Positions 15,657 to 23,660 of a stretch of DNA of 64,000 bases are shown here, in pieces. Position 1 is the stretch's first letter. Each line of letters begins with the position of its first letter. The stretch is from NCBI RefSeq assembly GCF_004341885.1, contig NZ_SLVX01000002.1, forward strand, positions 124,001-188,000, in the 5' to 3' direction. Origin of the DNA: Shinella granuli (lineage in GTDB: Bacteria; Pseudomonadota; Alphaproteobacteria; Rhizobiales; Rhizobiaceae). Below the pieces are notes generated by a model that was not told the origin of the DNA, did no database searches, and saw only the letters and a program-made list of their open reading frames with translations. Both the position numbers and the translations under genes were made by a program.

Positions 15657-16233
15657 GATGCTGCGAGCTGCCCCTCATCCGGCCTGCCGGCCACCTTCTC
15701 CCCGCAAGCGGGGAGAAGGGATTTGCCGCCACGGTTTCCCGCATGGCATTGCCGCGGTGGAAGAAGACGGTTCGGCATATTCCCATGACGGGCCGGGACA
15801 GGATACCGGCGGTCGCGTCGTCGCGATCGCCCGCAGCTTCATCGGCACGCCCTACCGGCATCAGGGTGCGCTGAAGGGCGTCGGTTGCGATTGCCTCGGG
15901 CTGGTACGCGGGGTCTGGCGGGAGCTCTATGGGGCGGAGCCGGAGGTGCCGGGGGCCTATGCGCCCGACTGGGCGGAGCGGGCGGGGGAGGAGCGGCTGC
16001 TGGCGGCGGCGGCGCGGCATTGCGGGGCGGCGCTGCCGGTCTCGGCGCTTCGGCCGGGCGATATCCTCATATTTCGCTGGCGGGCGGGGGTGGCGGCGAA
16101 ACATGCCGGCATCGCGGCGCCCGATGCGCATTTCATCCATGCCTATGAGCAGGCGGCGGTGATCGAATCGCCGCTCGTGCCCGCATGGCGGCGGCGGATC
16201 GCCGGCGTCTTCCGTTTTCCGGAGATTTCCTGA
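15649..16233 (+). CDS. NlpC/P60-family peptidase (gp14-like) with repeat-derived N-terminus
   Basis: A 194-residue papain-like NlpC/P60 peptidase, expected to cut cell-wall peptides when the particle meets a recipient. The catalytic Cys is in GVGCDCLGLVRGV, the His in AAKHAGI, and the opening helix is VVAIARSFIGTPYRHQG. From the coupled ATG 15649, which overlaps the gp13 stop, the first eight codons look normal. Then about 18 codons translate a palindromic RIME element (APHPACRPPSPRKRGEG-type text), followed by roughly 30 codons without family similarity before the catalytic domain. GTG 15757 would start after the element but has no SD. The enzyme core is intact. Confidence 0.87.
   Translation: MREMLRAAPHPACRPPSPRKRGEGICRHGFPHGIAAVEEDGSAYSHDGPGQDTGGRVVAIARSFIGTPYRHQGALKGVGCDCLGLVRGVWRELYGAEPEVPGAYAPDWAERAGEERLLAAAARHCGAALPVSALRPGDILIFRWRAGVAAKHAGIAAPDAHFIHAYEQAAVIESPLVPAWRRRIAGVFRFPEIS
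15670..15722. repeat. RIME-type palindromic module, copy 5, inside gp14
   Basis: A single module beginning GCCCCTCATCCGGCC, with the palindrome CCTTCTCCCCGC/GCGGGGAGAAGG near 15692-15720. It sits in frame within the gp14 N-terminal coding region. Confidence 0.9.
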
Positions 16234-16236
16234 GCC

Positions 16237-19200
16237 ATGGCGACACTTCTCTTCCAGGCGGCGGGCGCGACGCTCGGCGGCCTCTTCGGGCCGTTCGGCG
16301 CCATGCTCGGCCGGGCCGTCGGGGCGCTGGCGGGCTCGGCGGTCGACCGCTCGCTGTTGGGCGGCATGACGAGGATTCCCGGCGCGCGGCTCAATGACGG
16401 GCGCGTGCCGGGCGCGGAGGAAGGCACGGCGATGAGCCGCGTCTACGGCACGGCGCGCGTCGGCGGCACGCTGATCTGGGCGACGCGCTTCGAGGAGGAC
16501 GTCTCCGTCGAGCGCGCCGGCGGCAAGGCGAGCGGGCCGCGGGTCGAGACCTTCAGCTATTTCGCCAACTTCGCCGTCGGCGTGTGCGAAGGGCCGATCG
16601 CCGGCATCCGGCGCGTCTTCGCGGACGGGCGGGAGATCGACCTGACCGGCATCGAGATGCGCGTTCATCGCGGCACCGCGAACCAGGCGCCCGATCCGCT
16701 GATCCTCGCCAAGCAGGGGGCCGGCAACGCGCCGGCCTATCGCGGGCTTGCCTATGTCGTCTTCGAACGGCTGCCGCTCGACACGTTCGGCAACCGCATC
16801 CCCATCCTGCAGTTCGAGGTGCTGAAGCCGGTCGGCTCGCTGGAGGGCAAGGTGCGGGCGGTGACGGTCATTCCGGGCTCGAGCGAACATGGCTACGACC
16901 CCGAGCTGGTGACGGAGAAGATCGCCGCCGGCAAGGCGCGCAACATGAACCGCAACACGCTCGTCGCGGCGACGGACTGGGTGGCCTCGATCGACGAATT
17001 GCAGGCGCTGTGCCCCGGCCTCGAACGGGTGGGGCTGGTGGTCGCCTGGTTCGGCACGGACCTGAGGGCCGGTGAGTGCCGCATCCTGCCGGGGGTGGAG
17101 GTGCCCGCCCGGCAGGAGGAGAGCAAGCCCTGGAGGGTTTCCGGCATCGCGCGCGAGGACGCCTATGTGGTAAGCCGCGTCGAGGGCCGGCCGGCCTATG
17201 GCGGCACGCCCTCGGATGCGAGCGTGATCGCGGCCATCCGCGACCTGAAGGCGCGCGGGATCGAGGTCTATCTCTACCCGTTCCTGATGATGGACGTGCC
17301 GGTCGACAACGCGCTGCCCGATCCCTATGGCGACACGCGGCAGGCGCCCTATCCCTGGCGCGGGCGCATCATCTGCCACCCGCCGTCCGCCGACGGGACC
17401 GCTTCGGCGCGCAGCCAGGTGAACGCCTTTGTCGGCGCGGCCGGGGCGGGGAGTTTTTCCGTTTCGGGCGAGGAGGTCACCGGCCCCGCCGGCGACGAGG
17501 GGTTCCGGCGGCTGATCCTGCATTACGCGCTGCTGGCGGCGGCGGCGGGCGGGGTGGACGGGTTCCTGATCGGCTCGGAAATGCGCGGGCTGACCTGGCT
17601 GCGCGACGGGAGCGGGGCCTTTCCCTTCGTCGAGGCGCTTGCCGCGCTTGCCGGCGACGTGCGGGCGATCCTCGGGCCGGGCACGAAGATCACCTACGGG
17701 GCCGACTGGAGCGAATATTTCGGCTACCAGCCGCCGGGCGGCAGCGGCGAGGTGCGCTATCATCTCGACCCGCTCTGGGCGTCCCCGGCGATCGATGCGG
17801 TGGGCATCGACAATTACATGCCGCTCTCCGACTGGCAGAATGCCGATACGCTGGCCGGCAATCCGGATGGATTTCGCCATTCCGAGGACATGGCGGCCAT
17901 GCGCGCCATGATCACCGGCGGCGAGGGGTTCGACTGGCATTATCCCGACGCGGCGGCGCGGGCGGCGCGCGAACGCGTGCCCATCACCGACGGCATGGCG
18001 GGGAAACCGTGGGTGTTCCGCTACAAGGACCTCGCGAACTGGTGGGGCAATCGCCACCATGAGCGCGGGCCGGGCGGGGCGGAGCTTTCGGGCCACACCG
18101 CCTGGGTGCCGCGCTCCAAGCCGATCTGGTTCACCGAACTCGGCTGCCCGGCGGTCGACAAGGGGGCGAACCAGCCGAACGTCTTCGTCGATCCGAAAAG
18201 CGCGGAGAACGCGCTGCCCTATCATTCCGGCGGGGCGCGCAACGACGCGGTGCAGCGGCGCTTCCTCGACGCGCACCACGGCTGGTGGCAGGGCAGCGGG
18301 CCGGAGGCCGGCATGGTCGATCCGGGCCATGTCTTCCTCTGGACCTGGGATGCGCGGCCCTATCCGGCCTTTCCCGAGGATACCGCGCTCTGGTCGGACG
18401 GGCTCAACTGGCAGCGCGGGCACTGGCTGAACGCGCGGCTCGGGGCCGGAACGGTGGCGGATGTCATCGCGGCGATCCTGAAGGATCACGGGTTTTTCGA
18501 TTTCGACGTCTCGGGCGTGGCCGGCGATCTCTCCGGTTTCGTGCAGGCGGACCAGACCTCGGCGCGCGCGCTGATCGAGCCGCTGATGGAAGCGTTCCAG
18601 CTCGATGCGCTGGAGGCGAACGGCAGGCTGGTCTTCCGCTCGCGGCTGAAATCCGCGCTGCCGCCGGCGGAGATCGGCCTTCTTGCCGAACGGCCGGAGG
18701 AGGCGCTGTTCGAGGAGAGCCGCGGGCATGTCAGCGATTTCGCGGGCGAGGCGATCCTCGACCATTTCGACGATTCGGGCACCTATTCGCGCGTGACGGC
18801 GCGCTCGCGCCGCATGACGGGAGAGAACGACCGCGTGCTGCGGCTGGCGCTGCCGGCGGTGCTGCATGCGGGGGCGGCCGCGGCGAGCGTCGAGACGGCG
18901 CTGCGCGACCAGCGGGCGGGGCAGCGGCGGCTCACCTTCCGCCTGCCGCCGACCGCGATGGGCGTGACGCCGGGCGACATCGTGCGGCTGGCCGGCGGGC
19001 CGGAGGGACGCTTCCTCGTCACCGGCATCACCGACGGGCTGGTGCGCGAGGTGGAGGCGCGGGCGATCGCGGCCGGGGAAAGCCCGGCGCCCCTGCTCCT
19101 GGACGGCCGCGGCCGGCCGGTGAGCGGGGCGGGGCCGGGGGCGGGCGATGCCTTTGCGCCGGATGTCGTCTTCCTCGACCTGCCGGTTCCCGGCTCGGGC

Positions 19201-20082
19201 GGGGCGCAGGATTTTGCCCGCATCGCGGCCTATGCGCAGCCCTGGCGATCGATGATCGTGTCGAGTTCCGAGGGCAGCGAAGGCTATCGCAGCCGCGTGC
19301 GGCTCGACCGGCCGGCGCGGATCGGCACGCTGGTCGAGCCGCTGGCGGCGGGCGTCGTCGGGCGGTTCGATCCGGGGCGGGCGATCGTGCTCGACCTGCC
19401 GTTCGGCGGGCTTTCCACGGTGGACACGCTTGCCATGCTGAACGGCGCCAACCGGCTTGCGGTCAGGGCCGGCAACGGGGCCTGGGAAATCGTCGGCTTT
19501 GCCGGGGCGAGCGAGATCGCGCCGGGGCGCTGGCGGCTCACCCGGCTGCTGCGTGCCCTGCACGGCACCGAGGACGCCATGGCGTCCGGCCATGCGGCCG
19601 GGGCGCGGGCGGTGGTGCTTGATGATGCCGTGCTGCCGCTCGGGCTCGACGTGGAGGAGGTGGGGCGGCCGTCGAACTGGCTCGTCGAGCCGGTGGGCAT
19701 GACGCCCGGACAGGCGGGGCCTTTCGCCTTTGCCGGCGGCGAGCGGGCGCTGACGCCCTTGGCGCCGGTGCATCTGCGCGGCCGGCGGGGTCTCGACGGC
19801 GTCGTGCGGCTGTCGTGGGTCCGGCGCGGGCGGATCGATTCGGACAGTTGGCTGGCTGCCGAGATCCCGCTCGACGAGCCGGTGGAGGCCTATCGCCTCG
19901 ATATCCTCTCGGGCGAAACGGCGGTGCGCAGCGTCGAGACCGCGGCGCCGGCCTTCACCTATCCGGCGGCCCAGGAGCTTGCCGATTTCGGCGCGCCGCA
20001 GGTGGCGCTCTCCATCCGTGTGCGCCAGCTCGGCCGGGCCATTCCGCTCGGCCTGCCGGCGCGGGCGACGATCATTCTCTGA
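16237..20082 (+). CDS. GTA tail fibre/host-specificity protein (gp15-like, TIM-barrel)
   Basis: A 1281-residue protein, the largest in the cluster, forming the tail hub and adhesin. It opens with the Gly-rich LLFQAAGATLGGLFGPFGAM and RVYGTARVGGTLIWATRFEE, then a hub domain. At about residues 300-650 is the GTA TIM-barrel domain, with PFLMMDVPVDNALPDPYG, ITYGADWSEYFGYQP, PIWFTELGCPAVDKG and WTWDARPYPAFPED; these aromatic and acidic residues fit a glycoside hydrolase-like fold. A phage tail 3-type domain follows, from about 760 onward (ADQTSARALIEPLMEAFQLD). ATG 16237 follows GGAGATTTCC. This domain order and size match gp15 in other alphaproteobacterial GTAs. Confidence 0.93.
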   Translation: MATLLFQAAGATLGGLFGPFGAMLGRAVGALAGSAVDRSLLGGMTRIPGARLNDGRVPGAEEGTAMSRVYGTARVGGTLIWATRFEEDVSVERAGGKASGPRVETFSYFANFAVGVCEGPIAGIRRVFADGREIDLTGIEMRVHRGTANQAPDPLILAKQGAGNAPAYRGLAYVVFERLPLDTFGNRIPILQFEVLKPVGSLEGKVRAVTVIPGSSEHGYDPELVTEKIAAGKARNMNRNTLVAATDWVASIDELQALCPGLERVGLVVAWFGTDLRAGECRILPGVEVPARQEESKPWRVSGIAREDAYVVSRVEGRPAYGGTPSDASVIAAIRDLKARGIEVYLYPFLMMDVPVDNALPDPYGDTRQAPYPWRGRIICHPPSADGTASARSQVNAFVGAAGAGSFSVSGEEVTGPAGDEGFRRLILHYALLAAAAGGVDGFLIGSEMRGLTWLRDGSGAFPFVEALAALAGDVRAILGPGTKITYGADWSEYFGYQPPGGSGEVRYHLDPLWASPAIDAVGIDNYMPLSDWQNADTLAGNPDGFRHSEDMAAMRAMITGGEGFDWHYPDAAARAARERVPITDGMAGKPWVFRYKDLANWWGNRHHERGPGGAELSGHTAWVPRSKPIWFTELGCPAVDKGANQPNVFVDPKSAENALPYHSGGARNDAVQRRFLDAHHGWWQGSGPEAGMVDPGHVFLWTWDARPYPAFPEDTALWSDGLNWQRGHWLNARLGAGTVADVIAAILKDHGFFDFDVSGVAGDLSGFVQADQTSARALIEPLMEAFQLDALEANGRLVFRSRLKSALPPAEIGLLAERPEEALFEESRGHVSDFAGEAILDHFDDSGTYSRVTARSRRMTGENDRVLRLALPAVLHAGAAAASVETALRDQRAGQRRLTFRLPPTAMGVTPGDIVRLAGGPEGRFLVTGITDGLVREVEARAIAAGESPAPLLLDGRGRPVSGAGPGAGDAFAPDVVFLDLPVPGSGGAQDFARIAAYAQPWRSMIVSSSEGSEGYRSRVRLDRPARIGTLVEPLAAGVVGRFDPGRAIVLDLPFGGLSTVDTLAMLNGANRLAVRAGNGAWEIVGFAGASEIAPGRWRLTRLLRALHGTEDAMASGHAAGARAVVLDDAVLPLGLDVEEVGRPSNWLVEPVGMTPGQAGPFAFAGGERALTPLAPVHLRGRRGLDGVVRLSWVRRGRIDSDSWLAAEIPLDEPVEAYRLDILSGETAVRSVETAAPAFTYPAAQELADFGAPQVALSIRVRQLGRAIPLGLPARATIIL

Positions 20083-20096
20083 AGGAAGGAAAGACC

Positions 20097-20306
20097 ATGA
20101 ACGACGACGCAAAAGCCTGGTATCTGTCGCGCACCGTCTGGGGCGCGCTGGTCGCGATCCTCGCCTCGCTCGCCCATGCGGCGGGCGTCGAGGTGACCGC
20201 CGGGGACGAGGGGGAACTGGCCGATCTCCTCGTGGCGGCGGTGGGCACGCTGGGCGGGTTCGTCGCGCTTTACGGGCGGATTTGCGCGCGCCGGCGCGTG
20301 CGGTGA
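20097..20306 (+). CDS. Small holin-like membrane protein at end of GTA cluster
   Basis: A 69-residue protein with two hydrophobic stretches, TVWGALVAILASLAHAAGV and LLVAAVGTLGGFVALYGRI, separated by an acidic turn (TAGDEGELAD), and a basic C-terminus RARRRVR-like (CARRRVR). Two short membrane helices and a basic tail are what a class II holin has. It follows gp15 after 14 bp with the SD GAAGGAAAG, so it belongs to the same operon, and it would be the export partner of the signal-less GH19 enzyme at 6080. The holin assignment is inference from topology and position. Confidence 0.65.
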   Translation: MNDDAKAWYLSRTVWGALVAILASLAHAAGVEVTAGDEGELADLLVAAVGTLGGFVALYGRICARRRVR

Positions 20307-20328
20307 GGCGACTTGACGATCCACAGGG

Positions 20329-20345
20329 CATTCATTTGCCATTCA
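20329..20345. promoter_or_regulatory. Direct repeat CATTCA upstream of feuN, candidate response-regulator site
   Basis: CATTCA occurs at 20329-20334 and 20340-20345, an 11-bp period on one face of the helix, as OmpR-family regulators commonly bind. A third CATTCA overlaps the feuN start at 20396-20401. Autoregulation by FeuP is a guess. Confidence 0.35.
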
Positions 20346-20398
20346 GCGTGGATCGTTTATTGCTTGCATCACACTGATCCGCACCTGAAAGTACATTC

Positions 20399-20650
20399 AT
20401 GGCCTCGCCACTTCTCATAACCGCGCTTGCGGCCAGCCTGATCCTGCCGGTGCCCGTCGAGACGGGCACGGCGCGGGACGTCGTCGCGGTCGCGGGCGAT
20501 TGCAGCGACGCGGCTGCGCAGGTGGTCGCCCAGACGGGGGGCGAACTGCTCTCGGCGCAGCCGAAGGGCGATACCTGCGTGGTGACGGTGCTCGTGCCCG
20601 GCAAGGGCAATGCCCGGCCGCGCAAGGTGACCGTGCGCGTGCCGATGTAG
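20399..20650 (+). CDS. feuN: FeuN-like small periplasmic regulator of FeuPQ
   Basis: An 83-residue protein with a short Sec signal (PLLITALAASLILPVPV) and a small mature domain with two cysteines (GDCSDAAAQ and GDTCVVTVLV) that may form a disulfide, ending in the basic GKGNARPRKVTVRVPM. In Sinorhizobium meliloti, FeuN is a small periplasmic protein, encoded just ahead of feuP, that restrains the FeuQ sensor. Position, size and signal peptide all fit. It is read 48 bp upstream of feuP on the same strand. The assignment rests on synteny more than on motif identity. Confidence 0.75.
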   Translation: MASPLLITALAASLILPVPVETGTARDVVAVAGDCSDAAAQVVAQTGGELLSAQPKGDTCVVTVLVPGKGNARPRKVTVRVPM

Positions 20651-20698
20651 GGCCGCCGGGCCTTTCGTGATGGAACGAGAGAGATAGGAAGAGGGCGA

Positions 20699-21370
20699 AT
20701 GCGCATCCTGGTGGTCGAGGACGATGTCAACCTGAGCCGGCAGCTCAGCGAGGCCTTGAAGGAATCAGGCTATGTGGTGGACCAGGCCTTCGATGGCGAG
20801 GAAGGCCACTATCTCGGCGACACCGAGCCCTATGACGCCATCATCCTCGATATCGGCCTGCCGGAAATGGACGGCATCACCGTCCTCGAAAAGTGGCGTG
20901 CCGACGGCAAGACGACGCCCGTCCTCATCCTCACCGCCCGCGACCGCTGGAGCGACAAGGTGGCCGGCATCGACGCCGGCGCCGACGACTATGTCGCAAA
21001 ACCCTTCCATATCGAGGAGGTGCTGGCGCGCATCCGGGCGCTGATCCGCCGCGCGGCGGGCCATGCGAGCCCCGACATCGTCTGCGGGCCGGTGCGGCTC
21101 GACACGAAGGGCTCCAAGGCGACGGTCAACGGCGAGACGCTGAAGCTGACCTCGCATGAATACCGGCTGCTCTCCTACCTCATGCACCATATGGGCGAGG
21201 TGGTGTCGCGCACCGAACTGGTCGAACATATGTACGACCAGGATTTCGACCGCGATTCCAACACGATCGAGGTTTTCGTCGGGCGCCTGCGCAAGAAGAT
21301 CGGCGTCGACCTGATCGAGACCGTGCGCGGCCTCGGCTACCGGATGCAAGCCCCCGCCAATGGCAAATAA
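20699..21370 (+). CDS. feuP: FeuP, OmpR-family response regulator
   Basis: A 223-residue response regulator with an N-terminal receiver domain and a C-terminal winged helix. The acidic pocket EDD is at residues 7-9, the phosphoacceptor Asp is D51 (LDIGLPEMDG), and the conserved Lys lies in VAKPFHIEEV. The DNA-binding domain carries LTSHEYRLLSYLMHH and DRDSNTIEVFVGRLRKKI with RGLGYRM at the end. In rhizobia FeuPQ controls genes for periplasmic glucan export and osmotic adaptation. It overlaps the kinase gene by 11 bp. Confidence 0.87.
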   Translation: MRILVVEDDVNLSRQLSEALKESGYVVDQAFDGEEGHYLGDTEPYDAIILDIGLPEMDGITVLEKWRADGKTTPVLILTARDRWSDKVAGIDAGADDYVAKPFHIEEVLARIRALIRRAAGHASPDIVCGPVRLDTKGSKATVNGETLKLTSHEYRLLSYLMHHMGEVVSRTELVEHMYDQDFDRDSNTIEVFVGRLRKKIGVDLIETVRGLGYRMQAPANGK

Positions 21371-22778
21371 CGCCAGGCGCTCCCGCTCGCTCACCTTCCG
21401 CGTTCTTCTTCTCGCCTCGCTCTGGGCGGCGGTCGCACTCATCGTCATCGCCGTCGTCATCTCGACGCTCTATCGCCAGAGCGCGGAGAAGAGCTTTCGC
21501 GATCTCCTGCGCGCGCAGCTCTACAACGTCATCAACTCCGTTTCGGCGGACGAGGAGACGCGGCTGACCGGTACGCCGCAGCTCGGGGACCTGCGCTTCT
21601 TCCAGCCGCAATCGGGCTGGTACTGGGTGGTCGAGCCGATCGGCGGGGCGCTGGCGAGCGAGACGCTGACCTCGTCCTCGCTCGGAACGGGGAGCATTCC
21701 GATCCCCGATACCGACAGCATTCCCTTCGACACGCGTTACGAGCGCTTCTACACGACCATCGATTCCTTCGGCAACGAGGTGGAGGTGGGCGAGACGGAA
21801 GTGGTGCTCGACGACGAGGGGCGCACGGCGCGTTTCCGCGTCGTCGGCAACCGCGACGTGCTGGAGGGCGATATCGACGATTTTTCCGGCAGCCTCTATC
21901 TTGCGCTGGCCGGCTTCGGTGTCGGCAGCCTGCTTCTCAACGCGGCGGCGATCCTCATCGGCCTGAAGCCGCTCGACCGGGCGCGCAAGGCGCTGGAGAA
22001 GATCCGCGCGGGGGAGAGCGAGCAGCTCGACGGCGATTTTCCGAGGGAAATCCTGCCTTTGGCGAGCGAGGTGAATGCGCTGATCGACAGCAACCGGCGC
22101 ATCGTCGAGCGGGCGCGCATGCAGGTCGGCAACCTTGCGCACTCCCTGAAGACGCCGATCGCGGTTCTCCTCAACGAATCGCGGCTGCTCGCCGCCCCGC
22201 AGGGCGATCTCGTGCGCACGCAGGCCGAGGCCATGCAGAGCCAGGTGCAATCCTATCTCAACCGCGCCCGCATCGCCGCCCAGCGCGAATCCGTGCTGGC
22301 GCGCACCGAGGCACAGGCCGTGCTGGAGCGGCTTGTGCGCGTCATGCGGCGGCTCAATGCGGAACGGCAGTTTCCGCTGACGGTCGATCCGCCGGGGCTG
22401 GTTCTGGCGATGGAGCAGCAGGACGTCGAGGAGACCGTCGGCAACCTCCTGGAAAACGCCGCACGTTACGCCCGCACGACGGTGGCCGTGCGCGCCTTGA
22501 TGGCGCCGGCCGAGGTGCGCGGCAACGACGATGCGCGCAGGAACTGGATCGTCATCGAGGTGGAGGACGACGGGCCGGGGCTGGAGCCGGACGAGATCCG
22601 CGAGGCGATGAAGCGCGGCAAGCGGCTCGATGAAAGCAAGCCGGGCACCGGGCTCGGCCTTTCCATCGTCAGCGAGATCGCCTCGGAATACCAGGGAACC
22701 TTCGCGCTTTCGCGCGGGCCGCGCGGCGGGCTTCTGGCACGGCTCGTGCTTCCGGCCGTCACAAAGGATGTTGCCTGA
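21360..22778 (+). CDS. feuQ: FeuQ, membrane sensor histidine kinase
   Basis: A 472-residue kinase. Membrane helices at about residues 15-36 and 183-203 enclose a periplasmic domain of some 145 residues, the part that would sense FeuN. A HAMP-like linker follows (LKPLDRARKALEKIRAGE). The histidine box is NLAHSLKTPIAVLLNE (His near 261). The catalytic domain has the N box NLLENAARYA, the G1 box VEDDGPGLEPDEI and GTGLGLSIVSEIA. The start overlaps feuP out of frame, which points to translational coupling. Partnering with FeuP follows from gene order. Confidence 0.87.
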   Translation: MANNARRSRSLTFRVLLLASLWAAVALIVIAVVISTLYRQSAEKSFRDLLRAQLYNVINSVSADEETRLTGTPQLGDLRFFQPQSGWYWVVEPIGGALASETLTSSSLGTGSIPIPDTDSIPFDTRYERFYTTIDSFGNEVEVGETEVVLDDEGRTARFRVVGNRDVLEGDIDDFSGSLYLALAGFGVGSLLLNAAAILIGLKPLDRARKALEKIRAGESEQLDGDFPREILPLASEVNALIDSNRRIVERARMQVGNLAHSLKTPIAVLLNESRLLAAPQGDLVRTQAEAMQSQVQSYLNRARIAAQRESVLARTEAQAVLERLVRVMRRLNAERQFPLTVDPPGLVLAMEQQDVEETVGNLLENAARYARTTVAVRALMAPAEVRGNDDARRNWIVIEVEDDGPGLEPDEIREAMKRGKRLDESKPGTGLGLSIVSEIASEYQGTFALSRGPRGGLLARLVLPAVTKDVA

Positions 22779-22924
22779 GACCGCGGACAATGCAACAAGG
22801 AAGGGGCTCGCGAATATGAGGATCGCGGGATGGATGAAGTGCTGGCTGGGCGTATCGCCTCCGGGACGAGTCCGGCAGGAGCGCGAGGCGGCTTTGCAGC
22901 CGCAGTCGCGTGGAAACGAAAGCG

Positions 22925-22996
22925 AGAGCAGTTCCAGCAAACCTGCGAAGCGGTTTTGCGCCCGGAATTGCGGCAGAACAAAAGGTCAGAGCGTTT
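22925..22996. repeat. Dispersed rhizobial intergenic repeat
   Basis: The sequence contains the blocks GAGAGCAGTTCCAGCAAAC, AAGCGGTTTTGCGCCCGGAA and TCAGAGCGTTTTC. From memory, this pattern of blocks is widely scattered in rhizobial intergenic regions. It lies between feuQ and the lipoprotein gene and leaves no credible reading frame there. Confidence 0.65.
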
Positions 22997-23045
22997 TCGC
23001 CCACGGGTGAAGGCGCTCTCTCATGAAGAGAGACGGTCCCAGCGG

Positions 23046-23477
23046 ATGAAGACGGGTTTGCGCGGCGCCTTTTTCCCCCTCCTTCTGGCAACAGCGACGG
23101 TTTCGGGATGCACGACCACGTCGGGCGGCGTAGCCGGGGCCGCCGGCGCGGCCGTTGCGACCGGAGCGGGCGTCTATATCACAGCGCTGCAGGGCGGGCT
23201 CGTCAGCCGCAATGCCGGCGGCGCGCAGCTTTCCAAGGCGGACATGCAGCGGGCGCTGGAAGCCGAATACCGTGCGCTGGAAGCCGCGCCCGGCGGCCAG
23301 CCCGTCGTCTGGCAGGGCAAGGGCGTCAGCGGATCGGTGGTCGCGGCCGCGCCCTATCAGGTCGGCTCGCAGAACTGCCGGCAGTACAGCCACACCCTGA
23401 CCGTGGGCGGCTGGGACACCGCGACGCGCGGGGCGGCCTGCCGCAATGCGGACGGGGCCTGGGCGCCGCTGTCGTAG
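23046..23477 (+). CDS. Small lipoprotein, RT0821-like surface antigen type
   Basis: A 143-residue predicted lipoprotein. The signal peptide is LRGAFFPLLLATATVSGC with a lipobox ending at the Cys (VSGC), followed by TTTSGG and a Gly/Ala-rich helical stretch (GVAGAAGAAVATGAGVYI). The mature part has a second Cys pair (SQNCRQYSHTLTVGG and RGAACRNADGAW) typical of the 17-kDa antigen/RT0821 group found in envelope lipoproteins. I cannot assign a specific role. ATG 23046 is chosen because the signal peptide starts here; a longer frame from 22830 only reads the repeat. A terminator-like hairpin follows. Confidence 0.8.
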   Translation: MKTGLRGAFFPLLLATATVSGCTTTSGGVAGAAGAAVATGAGVYITALQGGLVSRNAGGAQLSKADMQRALEAEYRALEAAPGGQPVVWQGKGVSGSVVAAAPYQVGSQNCRQYSHTLTVGGWDTATRGAACRNADGAWAPLS

Positions 23478-23480
23478 CCT

Positions 23481-23507
23481 TTTCCGGTGGCGTGAGGTCA
23501 CCGGAAA
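23481..23507 (+). terminator. Hairpin after the lipoprotein gene
   Basis: Perfect 9-bp stem TTTCCGGTG/CACCGGAAA (23481-23489 with 23499-23507) directly after the stop codon. There is no clear T run, so efficiency is uncertain. Confidence 0.45.
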
Positions 23508-23660
23508 GAGGAAGGCGTTTCGTTTTTTACCGGCGCCGCTTCGGCTGGACATGCGTTAGCGCAAGCCTGGTCGTCGACGGTTGCGGCGAAACGCCTCAAA
23601 TTCACGTCATCGTTCCCTGGGGAATTGGAAACGTTCGCGCGTTCCAGTATTTGAACGGTC

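Noticed and set aside
3930-20306. The phage-like cluster as an integrated temperate prophage
   Set aside because: No integrase, repressor, replication gene or attachment repeats, and the gene order, including a short tape measure and gp12-gp15, matches gene transfer agents.
15598-20331. A 1577-residue open frame on the minus strand covering gp14, gp15 and the holin-like gene
   Set aside because: It is the antisense shadow of strongly recognised genes in high-GC DNA, with Arg/Ala/Pro-rich low-complexity translation and no domain that I can identify.
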